Source: Pseudoalteromonas lipolytica (GTDB lineage: Bacteria; Pseudomonadota; Gammaproteobacteria; Enterobacterales; Alteromonadaceae). From it: a stretch of 64,000 bases of DNA. The translations under genes and the position numbers were made by a program. This document shows positions 47,132-58,439 of the stretch, in pieces. A model generated the notes under the pieces. The model made no database searches. It was not told the DNA's origin and worked only from the letters and a program-made list of their open reading frames with translations. Every line of letters starts with the position of its first letter. Positions within the stretch are counted from its first letter, which is position 1. Location: NCBI RefSeq assembly GCF_900116435.1, contig NZ_FPAZ01000017.1, forward strand, positions 30,576 to 94,575. Reading direction: 5' to 3'.

Positions 47132-47845
47132 TTACTTTATAAATGCAAATGCATCTGCGTACATGTTTTCACGAACTGCACCATGTGCAATAAAGTCATC
47201 ACGCACAATGCCAATCATGTCAAAACGGCCAGCCATATATATATCGTATGGCTCAAGAGACACTATATCAGCCATGACCGCTTTGTGAACAAAGCCTGTT
47301 TTGCCAGACCAACTTGCAGGGGCATTTTCAACAACGGGAATGTATTGAAAGTGAGGGTTACTCTCTGCCCAAGCTTGCATTTCGTCATGGGCATAAAGAG
47401 CCGATTCTTCACGCACACCCCAGTAAAACAACACGGGGCGATCACAGCCTATTTCAGCTAGGTGATCAGCCATCGATTTTGCATACGAAAAGCCCGTACC
47501 GCCCGCTAATAAAATGATAGGGCGTTCGCCTTCAGTGCGAAGTTGTGACACACCTAAACCAACTTCAACGTTAACCTGTTGTTGTGCTGTATGAGCGTGA
47601 CGTAAGTGTTCAAGTGCCTGCATTGCATATGAATCCGCACCTGATGCGCCTATGTGTAATTCAATTTGCTCAGTTTGCGATGGGCGACTAGCAATTGAAA
47701 AGGCACGCTTATCTTTTTCGCCTAATACAAGTTGCATATATTGGCCTGCCTCGAATGACACAGGTTGCTGTGGTTTCAAAATGACCTTATGTACGTGGTC
47801 TGTAAGCGGGCTGATCGCAACAACGTCAGCGAGTAATGTTTGCAT
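47132..47845 (-). CDS. fre: NAD(P)H-flavin reductase
   Basis: A 237-residue ferredoxin-reductase-fold enzyme that reduces free flavins with NAD(P)H. The flavin-site RAFSIASRPSQ and nucleotide-binding ILLAGGTGFSYAKSM motifs are present. It lies 87 bases downstream of ubiD, as in enterobacteria (ubiD-fre). Reduced FMN is what UbiX needs to make the prenylated-FMN cofactor of UbiD, so the pairing is functionally sensible, but Fre also serves many other flavin-dependent processes. Confidence 0.94.
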   Translation of the reverse strand: MQTLLADVVAISPLTDHVHKVILKPQQPVSFEAGQYMQLVLGEKDKRAFSIASRPSQTEQIELHIGASGADSYAMQALEHLRHAHTAQQQVNVEVGLGVSQLRTEGERPIILLAGGTGFSYAKSMADHLAEIGCDRPVLFYWGVREESALYAHDEMQAWAESNPHFQYIPVVENAPASWSGKTGFVHKAVMADIVSLEPYDIYMAGRFDMIGIVRDDFIAHGAVRENMYADAFAFIK

Positions 47846-47932
47846 AGTTTACCTTTATAAAGCAGAGACGCATAACCGATTGCGAGTGCGCTCACAACCG
47901 TTAATTTTTGAGCAGTTTATCACAGACACAGC

Positions 47933-49399
47933 TTAGAGAATATCTAAGCTGTCCCATATTTCATCAACACGATCTTTAATTTTTGGGTCCATTACAATGG
48001 GCTCACCCCATTCCCGATCGGTTTCTCCTGGCCATTTATTTGTCGCATCCATTCCCATTTTTGAGCCTAGGCCAGAGACGGGTGATGCAAAGTCTAAATA
48101 GTCAATCGGTGTATTTTCAATCAGTGTGGTATCACGGGCAGGATCCATGCGTGTGGTTATCGCCCAGATCACGTCATTCCAATCACGTGCATTTACATCG
48201 TCATCACAGACAATGACAAACTTTGTATACATGAACTGGCGAAGAAATGACCACACACCCATCATTACGCGTTTTGCGTGGCCTGGGTATTGTTTTTTCA
48301 TGGTCACGACAGCTATACGATATGAACAGCCTTCTGGGGGCAAATAGAAGTCGACAATTTCTGGAAATTGCTTTTGTAAAATAGGCACAAAGACTTCGTT
48401 TAATGCCACGCCTAATACAGCGGGTTCATCAGGTGGACGACCTGTATAAGTACTATGGTAGATTGGATTTTCACGATGCGTGATGTGCGTCACTGTCATA
48501 ACAGGAAACTCATCTACCTCATTGTAATAGCCTGTATGGTCACCGTAGGGGCCCTCTGGGGCTGTTTCACCCGGCATAATATAGCCTTCTAAGATAAACT
48601 CAGCTGTTGCAGGCACTTGCAAGTCATTGGAAATAGATTTAACCACTTCGGTTTTACTACCGCGTAACAGGCCTGCGAATGCGTATTCACTGAGTGTATC
48701 TGGTACAGGTGTTACCGCGCCAAGAATAGTGGCAGGGTCTGCGCCAAGGGCTACCGACACTGGGTATGGCTCGTTCGGGTGTTCTTTGCACCACTCACGG
48801 AAATCAAGCGCGCCACCACGGTGAGATAACCAGCGCATAATGATTTTATTCTTACCTAATAATTGCTGACGGTAGATACCTAGGTTTTGGCGCTTTTTAT
48901 AAGGTCCTTTGGTGACCGTCAGACCCCATGTGATAAGTGGTGCTGCATCACCCGGCCAACAGTGTTGAATAGGCAGTTTTGTTAAATCAACGTCATCGCC
49001 TTCAAGAATCACTTGTTGGCACGCTGCTTTTTTAACTTCCTTAGCTGGCATATTTAACACTTGTTTAAATACGGGGATTTGACCTAGCGCCTCTTTAATT
49101 CCTTTTGGTGGCTCTGGCTCTTTTAAAAAGGCCAGTAACTTACCGACTTCGCGCAGTTCACTCACATCATTTTGCCCCATACCCATCGCAACACGCTTGG
49201 GTGTTCCGAATAAGTTGGCAAGTACAGGAATTGAGTGGCCTTTTGGATTTTCGAATAATAGGGCAGGGCCTTCAGCACGTAAGGTGCGATCGGCAATTTC
49301 GGTCATTTCTAGGTAGGGATCAATCTCTTGTTTGATCCGCTTTAGTTCACCCTTTTGTTCTAATAACTCGATAAATTCGCGAAGATCTTTGTATTTCAT
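47933..49399 (-). CDS. ubiD: 4-hydroxy-3-polyprenylbenzoate decarboxylase
   Basis: A 488-residue UbiD enzyme that decarboxylates 3-octaprenyl-4-hydroxybenzoate in ubiquinone synthesis, using prenylated FMN and a metal. Recognisable stretches are [48 protein letters not shown], the conserved ExxxxE-type acidic residues around [13 protein letters not shown], and [20 protein letters not shown]. Length is that of E. coli UbiD (497). It precedes fre in the same direction. Confidence 0.97.
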   Translation of the reverse strand: MKYKDLREFIELLEQKGELKRIKQEIDPYLEMTEIADRTLRAEGPALLFENPKGHSIPVLANLFGTPKRVAMGMGQNDVSELREVGKLLAFLKEPEPPKGIKEALGQIPVFKQVLNMPAKEVKKAACQQVILEGDDVDLTKLPIQHCWPGDAAPLITWGLTVTKGPYKKRQNLGIYRQQLLGKNKIIMRWLSHRGGALDFREWCKEHPNEPYPVSVALGADPATILGAVTPVPDTLSEYAFAGLLRGSKTEVVKSISNDLQVPATAEFILEGYIMPGETAPEGPYGDHTGYYNEVDEFPVMTVTHITHRENPIYHSTYTGRPPDEPAVLGVALNEVFVPILQKQFPEIVDFYLPPEGCSYRIAVVTMKKQYPGHAKRVMMGVWSFLRQFMYTKFVIVCDDDVNARDWNDVIWAITTRMDPARDTTLIENTPIDYLDFASPVSGLGSKMGMDATNKWPGETDREWGEPIVMDPKIKDRVDEIWDSLDIL

Positions 49400-49484
49400 T
49401 TTGGTCGCTTAAACGCTGAAAAAACTGTCGCTATTATACTCAAAATCAATCTTTAAGCTAATTTAGCAGGGAGAATTCGCTGTT

Positions 49485-49769
49485 TTATTGGGCGAGAGCA
49501 CAGTGGTATTTTTTACCTCTCAAAATGAGCATAGCCTCAGGACCTTTAGACCAAAAAAGTACGGTGTCATTACTGTACTTTACACCCGAGGCGCTGACTT
49601 GCCGGCTTAGTAAAAAAGACTCTTGTTGAAATGAAAGTGTTGCTTGCTCTTCATTGATGTCGGTAATACTCGCGATTTCTTCATCACACTTATAATTGTT
49701 TGGCGCACTTTGCTCGGCACAAGCACACAAGGTGACTAAAGCGAGCCCTAAAGTAAGTGGCTTAATCAT
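49485..49769 (-). CDS. MliC-like lysozyme-inhibitor lipoprotein
   Basis: A 94-residue lipoprotein with lipobox LCAC (Cys17) followed by a small beta-barrel domain resembling membrane-bound lysozyme inhibitors of c-type lysozyme: [42 protein letters not shown] and a closing HC near the end. The two cysteines (in KCDEE and YHC) fit the family disulfide, and the SASGxxY segment is the lysozyme-binding loop in known members. It would protect peptidoglycan from lysozyme. Gene stands alone. Confidence 0.85.
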   Translation of the reverse strand: MIKPLTLGLALVTLCACAEQSAPNNYKCDEEIASITDINEEQATLSFQQESFLLSRQVSASGVKYSNDTVLFWSKGPEAMLILRGKKYHCALAQ

Positions 49770-49924
49770 GGAAACACCCCTGTTTTAATGAATCTACCCA
49801 AACCATTGGAAATGTGTTTCTTCAGATGGTGTGGATTTATAAGCCTAACAAAGAAAAATTAACCGTTGGTGAAAATACCAGGATAAGTTATGTTGTTATT
49901 GAAATTAATGGGCAAGGAGCTGCT

Positions 49925-50830
49925 ATGGCTGGGACTAACTTATTAACCTTACTTGATGATATTACAACGCTTTTAGATGATATTGCGACAATGAGTAAAG
50001 TCGCAACTAAAAAAACAGCAGGGGTATTGGGTGACGACCTAGCACTCAATGCGCAACAAGTAACTGGGGTCACGGCTGATCGAGAATTACCCGTAGTCTG
50101 GGCTGTTGCAAAGGGATCGTTTATCAATAAAGCGATACTGGTACCTGCCGCATTATTGATTAGTGTGTGGTTACCTTGGCTTATTACGCCGCTTTTAATG
50201 ATAGGTGGCTTATTTTTGTGCTTTGAAGGTGCTGAAAAAATTATTCAAAAGCTGTTTGATCACACAAAAGCTGAAGATGAATCTGCCATCGAACATCAAG
50301 ACTTGCACGAATACGAAAAACAGAAAGTGAAAGGGGCTATTCGCACGGACTTTATCCTCTCAGCCGAAATTATTGTTATAACCTTGGGCACAGTTGCCGG
50401 TGCTACACTGGTTAATCAAGCATTGGTGTTAACGGTTATTGCAATCATTATGACTATTGGCGTTTATGGTCTTGTTGCAGGCATTGTAAAACTTGATGAT
50501 GCCGGTTTGTATTTACTGCAAAAAGCCCAGCAAACAGGCGGGAAATTTAAACAGTTATTAGGCACCTTTTTAGTCGCGGCAGCCCCTCAGTTGATGCGTT
50601 TTTTAGCGTTCGCAGGTACAGTTGCAATGTTTTTGGTTGGCGGTGGCATACTCGTTCACGGCATACCTGTGTTGCATCACGCTCAGCAAGGCGTGAGTGA
50701 GTTTGCACTTACTTATCTTGGTAAAACAGGGGAAGTTGTTACACCGATTTTATTCGATGGTTTGCTTGGCGTCGCTGCGGGGATTGTGGTGGTGCTAGTG
50801 GTTGAGTTGTGGCACAAAGTGAGAAATTAA
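49925..50830 (+). CDS. yedI: DUF808 family inner-membrane protein (YedI type)
   Basis: A 301-residue membrane protein beginning [43 protein letters not shown], the hallmark of the DUF808/YedI family, followed by about six hydrophobic segments ([50 protein letters not shown] and others). The family is widespread and uncharacterised. I choose ATG 49925, which has AAGGAG five bases upstream; the frame continues back to 49814 without support. Confidence 0.88.
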   Translation: MAGTNLLTLLDDITTLLDDIATMSKVATKKTAGVLGDDLALNAQQVTGVTADRELPVVWAVAKGSFINKAILVPAALLISVWLPWLITPLLMIGGLFLCFEGAEKIIQKLFDHTKAEDESAIEHQDLHEYEKQKVKGAIRTDFILSAEIIVITLGTVAGATLVNQALVLTVIAIIMTIGVYGLVAGIVKLDDAGLYLLQKAQQTGGKFKQLLGTFLVAAAPQLMRFLAFAGTVAMFLVGGGILVHGIPVLHHAQQGVSEFALTYLGKTGEVVTPILFDGLLGVAAGIVVVLVVELWHKVRN

Positions 50831-50835
50831 ATAAA

Positions 50836-51000
50836 AAGTGCCGGCGAGAAACCTCGCCGGCAAGAAATTAGCACGGGAACGTAAGCGTGCTAATGTGCAG
50901 GGTGTTCCTTTAAGCTATATAAACCCAAAGGTGTTTGTCTTCTGGGACTCATAGAACCCCTAAAACAAAGCAGGAGAATTATTCTGCTCTTTCTATCTAT
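50836..51000 (-). ncRNA. Candidate structured noncoding RNA with terminator (minus strand)
   Basis: Between yedI and the zinc-ribbon/Sel1 gene, 280 bases carry no protein gene. Read on the minus strand, several stems are followed by TTAGCACG/CGTGCTAA (50892-50867) and a nine-pair GCCGGCGAG/CTCGCCGGC hairpin (50861-50840) ending in ACTTTTTATTT, a good intrinsic terminator. The terminator is about 250 bases from the nearest minus-strand gene, which suggests either a long 3' UTR or a separate small RNA. I could not match a known RNA family and the 5' end is a guess. Confidence 0.35.
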
Positions 51001-51110
51001 ACTTCATTATGCACTAGTTAAAATATGTTATAACGTAACCTATCTGATGTAAATAACCAATGCGTTTGTTATTCATTGGTTTACTTTATTGGATGTTATA
51101 AAAAGTGGAT

Positions 51111-52067
51111 TTAATCTGTGTTTAAATTACTGCAGTCGTAGCTTAGGCATAATTCAGCAAGTTCAATTTTAGCTTTGAGGTTGCCTTGTTGTGTGGCTTT
51201 ATTGAGCCAATAGGCCGCTTTTTCTAGACTTTTTTGAGTACCTTGACCATCGCGATACATTTGCCCTAAGTTAAGTTGCCCCCACGAATAACCCCGCTCT
51301 GCAGAAAGCGTAAAACTGTCTAGCGCTTCTGTGTAAAGCCCATCTTTAAAATAAGTGATACCTTCTTGATTGTGCTTATCAAGTTTTACGCCGGTATATA
51401 AGGGTTTCGGCTTTGGTGGGTGCATTACAAAGCCTCCGAATAAGCTATAAAGCTCAGGGCGCATGATTTTGTAAATGCTGTTGTCTTCATAAAATTGCTG
51501 TATTTGTTCTTTGCTAAAGGTCATGGTTTTACTTGAGAAATAATTATCTTGGACCAACATGCTTGTGCGCATAGCAATTTCAATGTCTTTATTATATTTG
51601 TAGGTGTAATTACCGACACGAAAGGTCATGTTGTCATTATCAAATTCAACCAGTTGTGCCACTTTTAAATTATTAATCCGTTTTGGGGTGTCGGTAAATT
51701 TGTCAGCGTGGACAAAATACGTGTCGAACAGTTTTGGCTTATTTATATAACTAACTTCGTTCGTAGTTTGTTGATGAACACCAAGCACAGTTTGAATTAA
51801 AAAATAGCCTAAAAGTAACACGCCGGCAAAGTACTTAATAATCGAGAGCATTTCTAAAGTAGGAAGTGCGTACCAAGACACGGGAGTCATATAGCCACAA
51901 TCATCACACTGGCGCTGATAACTGATTGATAGTGGGATAACTGGCAAAATAGTAAAACGCAGTATCTTGCTGTGATTGGTTAATGAATAATGCTCGCTTT
52001 GACAGTGGGGGCATGTTTTAGGTTGTTTGTAAAAAACATCAGCAGCAGCAGTATTAAAAAGTAGCAT
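51111..52067 (-). CDS. Zinc-ribbon membrane protein with Sel1-like repeat
   Basis: A 318-residue protein of unrecognised family. Near the N-terminus two cysteine pairs, CPHC (about 19-22) and CDDC (about 53-56), form a probable zinc ribbon, with one hydrophobic helix at about 75-98. The middle region (about 110-225) has no family I can name. The C-terminus has Sel1/TPR-like repeats (GITYFKDGLYTEALDSFTLSAERGYSWGQLNLGQMYRDGQGTQ...AAYWLNKATQQGN). Such repeats usually mediate protein contacts. It is divergent from dbpA, with 181 bases between them. Confidence 0.72.
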   Translation of the reverse strand: MLLFNTAAADVFYKQPKTCPHCQSEHYSLTNHSKILRFTILPVIPLSISYQRQCDDCGYMTPVSWYALPTLEMLSIIKYFAGVLLLGYFLIQTVLGVHQQTTNEVSYINKPKLFDTYFVHADKFTDTPKRINNLKVAQLVEFDNDNMTFRVGNYTYKYNKDIEIAMRTSMLVQDNYFSSKTMTFSKEQIQQFYEDNSIYKIMRPELYSLFGGFVMHPPKPKPLYTGVKLDKHNQEGITYFKDGLYTEALDSFTLSAERGYSWGQLNLGQMYRDGQGTQKSLEKAAYWLNKATQQGNLKAKIELAELCLSYDCSNLNTD

Positions 52068-52170
52068 AGTGTCTTCCTTGGTAATAACTACAAACTAGAA
52101 CAAATGCAGCAAGTTATAAAGATGCAAACTGTAACCAAATATGAATTTCAGTATGAAAGGCTTTTCACTT

Positions 52171-52190
52171 AGAGAATAAACCCATTCTCT
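52171..52190. promoter_or_regulatory. Dyad upstream of dbpA
   Basis: AGAGAAT and ATTCTCT form a perfect seven-pair inverted repeat with a six-base spacer, just before TATGAT, a possible -10 element for dbpA. It could be an operator or a small hairpin in the leader; nothing in the sequence decides which. Confidence 0.35.
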
Positions 52191-52248
52191 GCTATGATCC
52201 TCTGAATCTTCGAGGATATCCCTCCACTATCAAGTTTGGAATGTTACT

Positions 52249-53637
52249 GTGACTGCTACTGCTTTTTCATCGTTGGCTTTGCCGCAAGAGTTAATCGATA
52301 ATTTATCGACCTTAGGTTATTCACAAATGACGCCAGTGCAAGCGCAAAGTTTGCCGGTCATTTTGCAAGGAAAAGATATTATTGCCCAAGCTAAAACTGG
52401 CTCAGGGAAGACTGCTGCATTCAGTTTAGGCGTGCTGGCTAAATTAAATGTTAAACGTTTTCGAATCCAATCATTAATTCTCTGCCCAACGCGTGAATTA
52501 GCTGAGCAGGTTGCAGAAGAAGTCCGTAAGTTAGCGCGTAGTATTCACAATATTAAAGTACTTACTTTGTGTGGTGGCGTATCAATTGGACCGCAAATTG
52601 GTTCGCTTGAACATGGTGCACATATTATCGTAGGTACACCAGGGCGGGTCGATGACCATATTCGTAAAGGGACATTGCGCTTAGATGATGTTGAAACTTT
52701 AGTGCTTGATGAAGCCGATCAAATGCTCGACATGGGTTTTCAAGATACCTTAGATGCGATTGTTGAATGCATTCCAGCCCAGCGTCAAACATTATTGTTT
52801 AGTGCGACGTATCCGAAATCAATAGCAGCAATTGCAGAGCGTGTATTGAGCAATCCTGAGACTATAAAAGTTGAAGAAGAGCAGGCAAAGAGCACAATAA
52901 AACAGTACTTTTACAAACTTGATAATAACAAGCAGCGCTTTAATACTTTAAAACTTTTATTGTTAAAGTTTCAGCCAGAAAGTTGTGTGGTGTTCTGCAA
53001 CACGAAAGTTGAGACTCAGCAAATTTGTGATGACCTTTTTGCTGAAGGATTTAGTGCCGTCGCATTGCATGGTGATTTAGAACAGCGAGAACGAGAACGT
53101 ACATTAATTCGTTTTTCTAATAAAAGCGCTTCAATTTTGGTCGCGACGGATGTTGCTGCACGCGGGCTTGATATTAATGATATGGATATGGTGGTGAATT
53201 ACCACTTAGCACATGACCCTCAAACACATGTGCATCGTGTGGGCCGCACCGGGCGTGCAGGTAAAAAAGGGATTGCCTGTTCAATTTATGGTGAAGCTGA
53301 GCAGTTTAAAGTGGCACAAATAGGTGATCACTATGAAAAAGATTTTGAACCAGAGCCTATTCCGCCGTTTAGTTTATTAGAAAAGCCAGCTTATAAGCCT
53401 ACAATGGCAACGCTTATGATTGATGCAGGTAAAAAGCAGAAAATTCGTGCGGGTGATATTTTAGGGGCGCTAACGGGTAAAGAAGGGGTCGCGGGACACC
53501 AAGTTGGTAAAATAAATGTACTTGATAATGTTGCCTTTATTGCTGTTGAGCGTGCTGCTGTTAAGCCTGCTCTGCGTAAATTAACAGAAGGTAATATTAA
53601 AAAGCGTAAAATACGAGCTCGTCGATTAACGCGCTAA
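52249..53637 (+). CDS. dbpA: ATP-dependent RNA helicase DbpA
   Basis: A 462-residue DEAD-box helicase with all core motifs (AKTGSGKT, PTRELA, TPGR, DEAD at LVLDEADQML, SAT, HGDLEQRER, RGLDI, HRVGRTGR) and a C-terminal DbpA RNA-binding domain (KIRAGDILGALTGKEGVAGHQVGKINVLDNVAFIAV) that recognises 23S rRNA hairpin 92. It acts in large ribosomal subunit assembly. The start is GTG at 52249 with a weak GGA upstream; its first residues match the E. coli protein. The stop lies two bases from the convergent DnaJ-related gene. Confidence 0.96.
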   Translation: MTATAFSSLALPQELIDNLSTLGYSQMTPVQAQSLPVILQGKDIIAQAKTGSGKTAAFSLGVLAKLNVKRFRIQSLILCPTRELAEQVAEEVRKLARSIHNIKVLTLCGGVSIGPQIGSLEHGAHIIVGTPGRVDDHIRKGTLRLDDVETLVLDEADQMLDMGFQDTLDAIVECIPAQRQTLLFSATYPKSIAAIAERVLSNPETIKVEEEQAKSTIKQYFYKLDNNKQRFNTLKLLLLKFQPESCVVFCNTKVETQQICDDLFAEGFSAVALHGDLEQRERERTLIRFSNKSASILVATDVAARGLDINDMDMVVNYHLAHDPQTHVHRVGRTGRAGKKGIACSIYGEAEQFKVAQIGDHYEKDFEPEPIPPFSLLEKPAYKPTMATLMIDAGKKQKIRAGDILGALTGKEGVAGHQVGKINVLDNVAFIAVERAAVKPALRKLTEGNIKKRKIRARRLTR

Positions 53638-53639
53638 AA

Positions 53640-54221
53640 TTAATGTGAGCAATTCGCCTTGAGTTGCTCATATTCTTGCCGTATTTTTTTGAACTTGGTA
53701 GCAGAACCTTGTCGATCAGGGTGATACTTTAAGGCGAGTTGTCGCCACCGTTTTTGCAGCTCTCTATATGAATAATCTGCAGGGAGTTGCCAGTGTTGTA
53801 TGATCGGGTAAAGTTGCTCAGCTGATACTTGAGTAAGACAGAAGCGATTGTGTGTGCTAAAACGCTGCCAAAATTGGTCAAGTAATGCATCAATGGCGTC
53901 TCGTGACGTGTCATAGTTTTGCCAATCTAAATAATATGCTCTTAGCGGATCGTCTTTTTCTGGACGGTCTGTAGGGCATGTATCTATAAGCTCTATATGA
54001 AGCGATGCAATCTCTAATCGCTGGGTCGGGGCTAGCTGTGCTTGTAACTGATACAATCCGTTCATAATTAGAAAATTACGTTTAAAGAGGTCTTTTTGCG
54101 GGTCTTCATCGAGTTGCTTAAGGTAATTCGTCTCTCCCAGCGCGCTGGCTAGCGTATGCACCTTCCAAGTAGACTGTCGTAGAAGAAGGTGAAAAATCTC
54201 ATCAATCAGTGGGTTAACCAT
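53640..54221 (-). CDS. DnaJ-related co-chaperone with C-terminal J domain
   Basis: A 193-residue protein: an N-terminal DnaJ-related domain (NPLIDEIFHLLLRQSTWKVHTLASAL...LFKRNFLIMNGLYQLQAQL) and a C-terminal J domain ending in WRQLALKYHPDRQGSATKFKKIRQEYEQLK, with the HPD motif that stimulates DnaK ATPase. The unusual C-terminal location of the J domain is the family norm. The client is unknown. The gene is convergent with dbpA. Confidence 0.9.
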   Translation of the reverse strand: MVNPLIDEIFHLLLRQSTWKVHTLASALGETNYLKQLDEDPQKDLFKRNFLIMNGLYQLQAQLAPTQRLEIASLHIELIDTCPTDRPEKDDPLRAYYLDWQNYDTSRDAIDALLDQFWQRFSTHNRFCLTQVSAEQLYPIIQHWQLPADYSYRELQKRWRQLALKYHPDRQGSATKFKKIRQEYEQLKANCSH

Positions 54222-54381
54222 TGTTCGTAGGCCAATGTTTAGTGTAATCTTAAAGTATATACGCTAACACAGCTGCGTTATTGAAACTACGATCATGTTT
54301 TAGGTTTAAAGGAATGCATTTGGCGATGCTTTAGCGAGTTCTGCTAATGCACGCTTGGTTGATTTTTAGGGATATAAACAT

Positions 54382-57216
54382 ATGTACATCACATTGCGCC
54401 TCAGCTTGCTTTATTCAACGCTCGCGTGTGTCTGTTTGTTTTTTACGTCTCCTAGTTTTTCATCTCACTCATTGTTTGAGCAGTTTACGCAATCACAGCA
54501 ATGGGATGAGAAAAAACAACTTTCAATAAAGCTGCTAGCCGCACCTAATATCACATCCGATGAAAAATTAGAGGTTTATCTACAGTTAGCTGACTTTGCA
54601 CTAGAGAAAGATAATTTCTCTGCTGCAGTGGAACACTATCAACTGGCTGCAACATCAGCCTCTTTTGAAGAGCATCCACAACGTTATTTTCAAGCTCTTA
54701 AAATGCAAGGTGTGACCTATTATTATCAAGGGTTAATGCAGCAAGCCGTGAGTGCGTATATGCGAGCCTTGAGTGTTGCAAGAAATATGGAGCAGCCAAT
54801 TTCTGAAGCTAATCTTTTGAGTAATATTGGTCTTGCTTACTTCAATATGTTTAATATGAATCAAGCGCTTGATTATTATAAACAAGCGAAAACGATTTAC
54901 GATAAATATGGAACAGCACAAGATAAAGCGGATATTTTGCACAATATAGCGGGTATTTATATCCGTTTGTCTAGCTACGATATTGCACTGGATATGTATC
55001 GAGAAGCACTGGCTATTTTTCAAAAGCTTAATGATGAAGATGGTATCGCTCAATCTTATGGCAATATGGGAGTGGCTTACTCAGAGCTTGGCGAGTATCA
55101 ACTGTCATTGCATTACTACCAGCGTGCTTTGCGCCATTACCAAGAAACGAATGATGCATACTACCTGTCCTCTCGACACGGTAACATTGCTAACGTGTAC
55201 TTGCGAACGGGCGATCTTGAGATGGCCTTAAGTCACACGGAAAAAGCGATAAAATTCGCAAAGCAAATTGATAATAAGGGGCTCGAGTTAGCGGGGTTAT
55301 TATCACAAGCGAAAATCGAGCTGTTACAAGGGAAGTTACCTGAAGCAGAAGTCACACTTAACACATCTGTTAGTATGGCGAAAGAGTATAAAGATGAGCT
55401 CAGAGTACTCGATGGTTTGGGTATGCATGCATTGATAAAAGCGGGTCAAGGAGACTTTGAAAGTGCAGTGTCATACTTTGATAGCTTTGTTCGCAAAATG
55501 AATGCTTCTAAAAATGAACAGCTTTTAAAATCATTGGGTAAACTACAAAGCCAAATTCAAGCCAGTCAGTTAAATCAAGAAATTGTCGATCTTAAGCAAC
55601 ATCAGCATGTGCAAGAGCTCGAAATGTCTAAACAACGCCAGCTAACGATCATGCTGTTCATTTTGCTTGTAATGATTGTTGTGACAGGAATTACTATTTA
55701 CCGACGCAAGATTGAAAAAGAGGCGAAGGAGCAACTCTCTTTAATGGTGGCTAAGCGCACCCAAGAACTTGAAGAAATTGCAGAGCAGTTGCGTAGTGCA
55801 AATGATATCAAAAGTCAGTTTCTTGCCAATATTAGCCATGAAATCCGCACTCCACTGACTGCTATTCTTGGTCAAACCGATCATTTAATGAATGGTCTTT
55901 ATAAGCCTGAGAAGTTGAATGAAGAACTTGCGGTTATTCAAAAACAAAGTGATCACTTAAAAGAGCTTATTAATGATGTACTTGATATTAGTAAGATTGA
56001 GGCGAATAAACTTGAGTTGAACTTAGAAGAGGGCAACTTAGTGGAATTACTGACAGATGTGCATTCTATGCTGAGCGGTCAGGCGAAAGAGAAAGGATTA
56101 AAATTTGCGTTTCAAAATCAACTTGGTGAGCAGTTTTTCAGCTACTTAGATTTTACGCGTGTAAAACAGATATTAATAAACTTATGCGCGAATGCCATTA
56201 AGTTTACTCAGCAAGGAGAAGTTGAGTTACATGTATCGCGCGTCGAGCAAGGCATTGTGTTTCGCATTAGAGATACCGGCATTGGCATGAATGCAGAGCA
56301 ATTGAAACTAATTTTTGATTGCTTTAGTCAGGGTGATAACAGTATTAGTCGTCGTTTTGGTGGTACTGGGCTTGGACTTAGCTTGTCGCAGCAATTGGCG
56401 ATGATGATGGGCGGGTACATCAGTGTTGAGAGCGAGGCGAATAAAGGCAGTGAGTTCTCTTTTTACTTACCCTGTAAAGAACTTGAGCCTGCGGCGTATA
56501 TTGATGACAATCAAGCGATTACACACTCAGCTTCTAAAGGATTATCAGGCAAAGTATTACTTGCCGAAGATCACCCAGATAACAGACGCTTAATTTGCCG
56601 TTATTTAGAATCTATGGGGCTAGAAGTCATTACAGCAGAAAATGGTGAGCAGGCTGTTGAGCAATGTTTAAAAGAGTTCCCAGATGTGGTGTTACTCGAT
56701 ATTCAAATGCCAGTACTTGATGGTTTAAGCGCATTGAAGCTATTACAAAAATGTGGCTTTACTCAACCTGTATACGCATTAACTGCGAATGCGATTAGCC
56801 ACCAAATTGAAGGTTATTTAGAAGCGGGTTTTACTGGGTATCTTGCTAAGCCAATCGATAAAAAAGTGTTTTACACGCAGCTTGCTAAGCATTGTAAAAG
56901 TACCTCTCAACTAGCTAATTCAATGCCCGATACACGTGATCTTGTCACTAGCTTTATCAATAGTTTTGCCTACGAAGCGGACTTGATTCAGCAGCATTTC
57001 TCAGCGGATGATTTAATGAGCTTACAACAAGATGCTCATCGAATTGGAGGGGCTGCAAAAATGTTTGCCTTAGATGATATTGCACACAGTGCTTTAGCAC
57101 TCGAGCTGGCCATAAAAAACAAGACAGCGTTTGAAATTAATCACTTAGTAACGCAACTACTCGAGCTTATGCACTGCACACGTTTAGCTCAAAATAGCTC
57201 AATATCACCATCTTGA
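54382..57216 (+). CDS. TPR hybrid sensor kinase with receiver and HPt domains
   Basis: A 944-residue kinase. Signal peptide (1-27), periplasmic TPR array (about 35-390, with repeats such as [16 protein letters not shown] and [16 protein letters not shown]), transmembrane helix (about 420-440), coiled linker, HisKA with His486 ([14 protein letters not shown]), HATPase ([24 protein letters not shown]), receiver with Asp773 ([11 protein letters not shown]), and a C-terminal HPt-like module with His886 ([12 protein letters not shown]). The whole His-Asp-His relay is therefore in one chain, awaiting a final response regulator. Its last 28 bases overlap the convergent chemoreceptor gene. Confidence 0.92.
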   Translation: MYITLRLSLLYSTLACVCLFFTSPSFSSHSLFEQFTQSQQWDEKKQLSIKLLAAPNITSDEKLEVYLQLADFALEKDNFSAAVEHYQLAATSASFEEHPQRYFQALKMQGVTYYYQGLMQQAVSAYMRALSVARNMEQPISEANLLSNIGLAYFNMFNMNQALDYYKQAKTIYDKYGTAQDKADILHNIAGIYIRLSSYDIALDMYREALAIFQKLNDEDGIAQSYGNMGVAYSELGEYQLSLHYYQRALRHYQETNDAYYLSSRHGNIANVYLRTGDLEMALSHTEKAIKFAKQIDNKGLELAGLLSQAKIELLQGKLPEAEVTLNTSVSMAKEYKDELRVLDGLGMHALIKAGQGDFESAVSYFDSFVRKMNASKNEQLLKSLGKLQSQIQASQLNQEIVDLKQHQHVQELEMSKQRQLTIMLFILLVMIVVTGITIYRRKIEKEAKEQLSLMVAKRTQELEEIAEQLRSANDIKSQFLANISHEIRTPLTAILGQTDHLMNGLYKPEKLNEELAVIQKQSDHLKELINDVLDISKIEANKLELNLEEGNLVELLTDVHSMLSGQAKEKGLKFAFQNQLGEQFFSYLDFTRVKQILINLCANAIKFTQQGEVELHVSRVEQGIVFRIRDTGIGMNAEQLKLIFDCFSQGDNSISRRFGGTGLGLSLSQQLAMMMGGYISVESEANKGSEFSFYLPCKELEPAAYIDDNQAITHSASKGLSGKVLLAEDHPDNRRLICRYLESMGLEVITAENGEQAVEQCLKEFPDVVLLDIQMPVLDGLSALKLLQKCGFTQPVYALTANAISHQIEGYLEAGFTGYLAKPIDKKVFYTQLAKHCKSTSQLANSMPDTRDLVTSFINSFAYEADLIQQHFSADDLMSLQQDAHRIGGAAKMFALDDIAHSALALELAIKNKTAFEINHLVTQLLELMHCTRLAQNSSISPS

Positions 57217-58439
57217 GCTTGTTTTATTTCTTCGTCATTGATGAATCGTGAGCGGTCTACTCGCTTTTTTAAATCAATGCTAGGGTAGGTCACTTTAAAC
57301 ATCGACAACTTATTATCTATTGAATGTGCGAGATTAACGAGATCCTTACTTGAAACGGCTTGAATTTGTGTGCTGGATAATGCATCTGAGTTAATTTCAA
57401 CCATAGAGTCAATACTTGCTTGTGCTTCATCAGACATTTGGCTTTGCAGTGCAACTTGTGCGTGAATACTTTCTGATAAAGCATCGATGGCTAACATCGC
57501 TTGTTCTATTTTATTTGTTTCACGTGTTGATTCGTCAGATAGCTTAACGGTGTGCTCTGTTTCTTTTAATGCCTTTTGCATCAACTGATTCGCTTGCTCA
57601 GTATTATGCTGAATTTTAGCAACCATATTTCGAACTTCTTGTGTTGATTTGCTTGTGCGTGCAGCTAAGTTTCGAACCTCATCAGCCACTACTGCAAACC
57701 CTCTTCCTTGCTCGCCTGCTCGGGCTGCTTCAATGGCGGCATTAAGAGCCAATAAGTTAGTTTGTTCGGCAATACTATTAATGACCTCAATCACAGAACC
57801 TATTGCGTCGCTATCTTGCTTGAGCAAAACAATTTGTTGGCTTGTTTGATTAATATTATCGGCGAGTTTTAATAAACTTGATTGACTCTTATCAGTGTCT
57901 AAACGGGTTTGTTTTACGGAATTCGTGGCATTAGAAACCGCGTGATAAATTTGCTCTAAACTTCGATCGAGCTCTCTTGATACGTCAATGGTACGCTTTA
58001 TTGTAATGGCGAGATCGACACCGTGAGCATCTTGAATCGTGGCTTTTTGGGTCATAGAGGCATAAGTGTCTCTTAGTGCATCCGCCATAGGGAGCAATCG
58101 CGCAGAAGAAAAATAAATCTCTCCGAGCAAGTGCTCTACTGTGGTTAAACTTTCATTTAATGCATGGCATGCTTGCGGTAAATTAGGGTTATTTTCATCA
58201 AAACGAAAGGAGAAGTTAATACCTTGCTCTGCGGTCATATTCGTCGCAAAGTCATTTAAGAAGTCCAGCTGCTGCTTGTCTGTCGAATAGAGACTATAAA
58301 TCATTACTGGCCACGGTCCACAGATAAAGAGACTGAGTATAAGTAGAGCCGAAGTAGAGAAATCAAACACAGCAAAACTAGCAATACACCCCAGTAAGCT
58401 TGTTAAAAACAGAGCGATTGCTATTTTAATGCGCGTCAT
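57189..58439 (-). CDS. Methyl-accepting chemotaxis protein
   Basis: A 416-residue chemoreceptor. Two close transmembrane helices (about 7-29 and 32-50) leave almost no periplasmic domain, so sensing is probably cytoplasmic or membrane-based. A short cytoplasmic region follows, then the signalling domain with the hairpin tip [38 protein letters not shown]. No classical NWETF receptor-tail pentapeptide is present. The C-terminal coding region overlaps the opposite-strand kinase gene by 28 bases. Confidence 0.94.
   Translation of the reverse strand: MTRIKIAIALFLTSLLGCIASFAVFDFSTSALLILSLFICGPWPVMIYSLYSTDKQQLDFLNDFATNMTAEQGINFSFRFDENNPNLPQACHALNESLTTVEHLLGEIYFSSARLLPMADALRDTYASMTQKATIQDAHGVDLAITIKRTIDVSRELDRSLEQIYHAVSNATNSVKQTRLDTDKSQSSLLKLADNINQTSQQIVLLKQDSDAIGSVIEVINSIAEQTNLLALNAAIEAARAGEQGRGFAVVADEVRNLAARTSKSTQEVRNMVAKIQHNTEQANQLMQKALKETEHTVKLSDESTRETNKIEQAMLAIDALSESIHAQVALQSQMSDEAQASIDSMVEINSDALSSTQIQAVSSKDLVNLAHSIDNKLSMFKVTYPSIDLKKRVDRSRFINDEEIKQAQDGDIELF

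Noticed and set aside
47021..47461. Plus-strand open frame of 146 codons across the fre terminator and fre
   Set aside because: Runs through a strong opposite-strand terminator and is antisense to fre; Cys/His-rich translation is an artefact.
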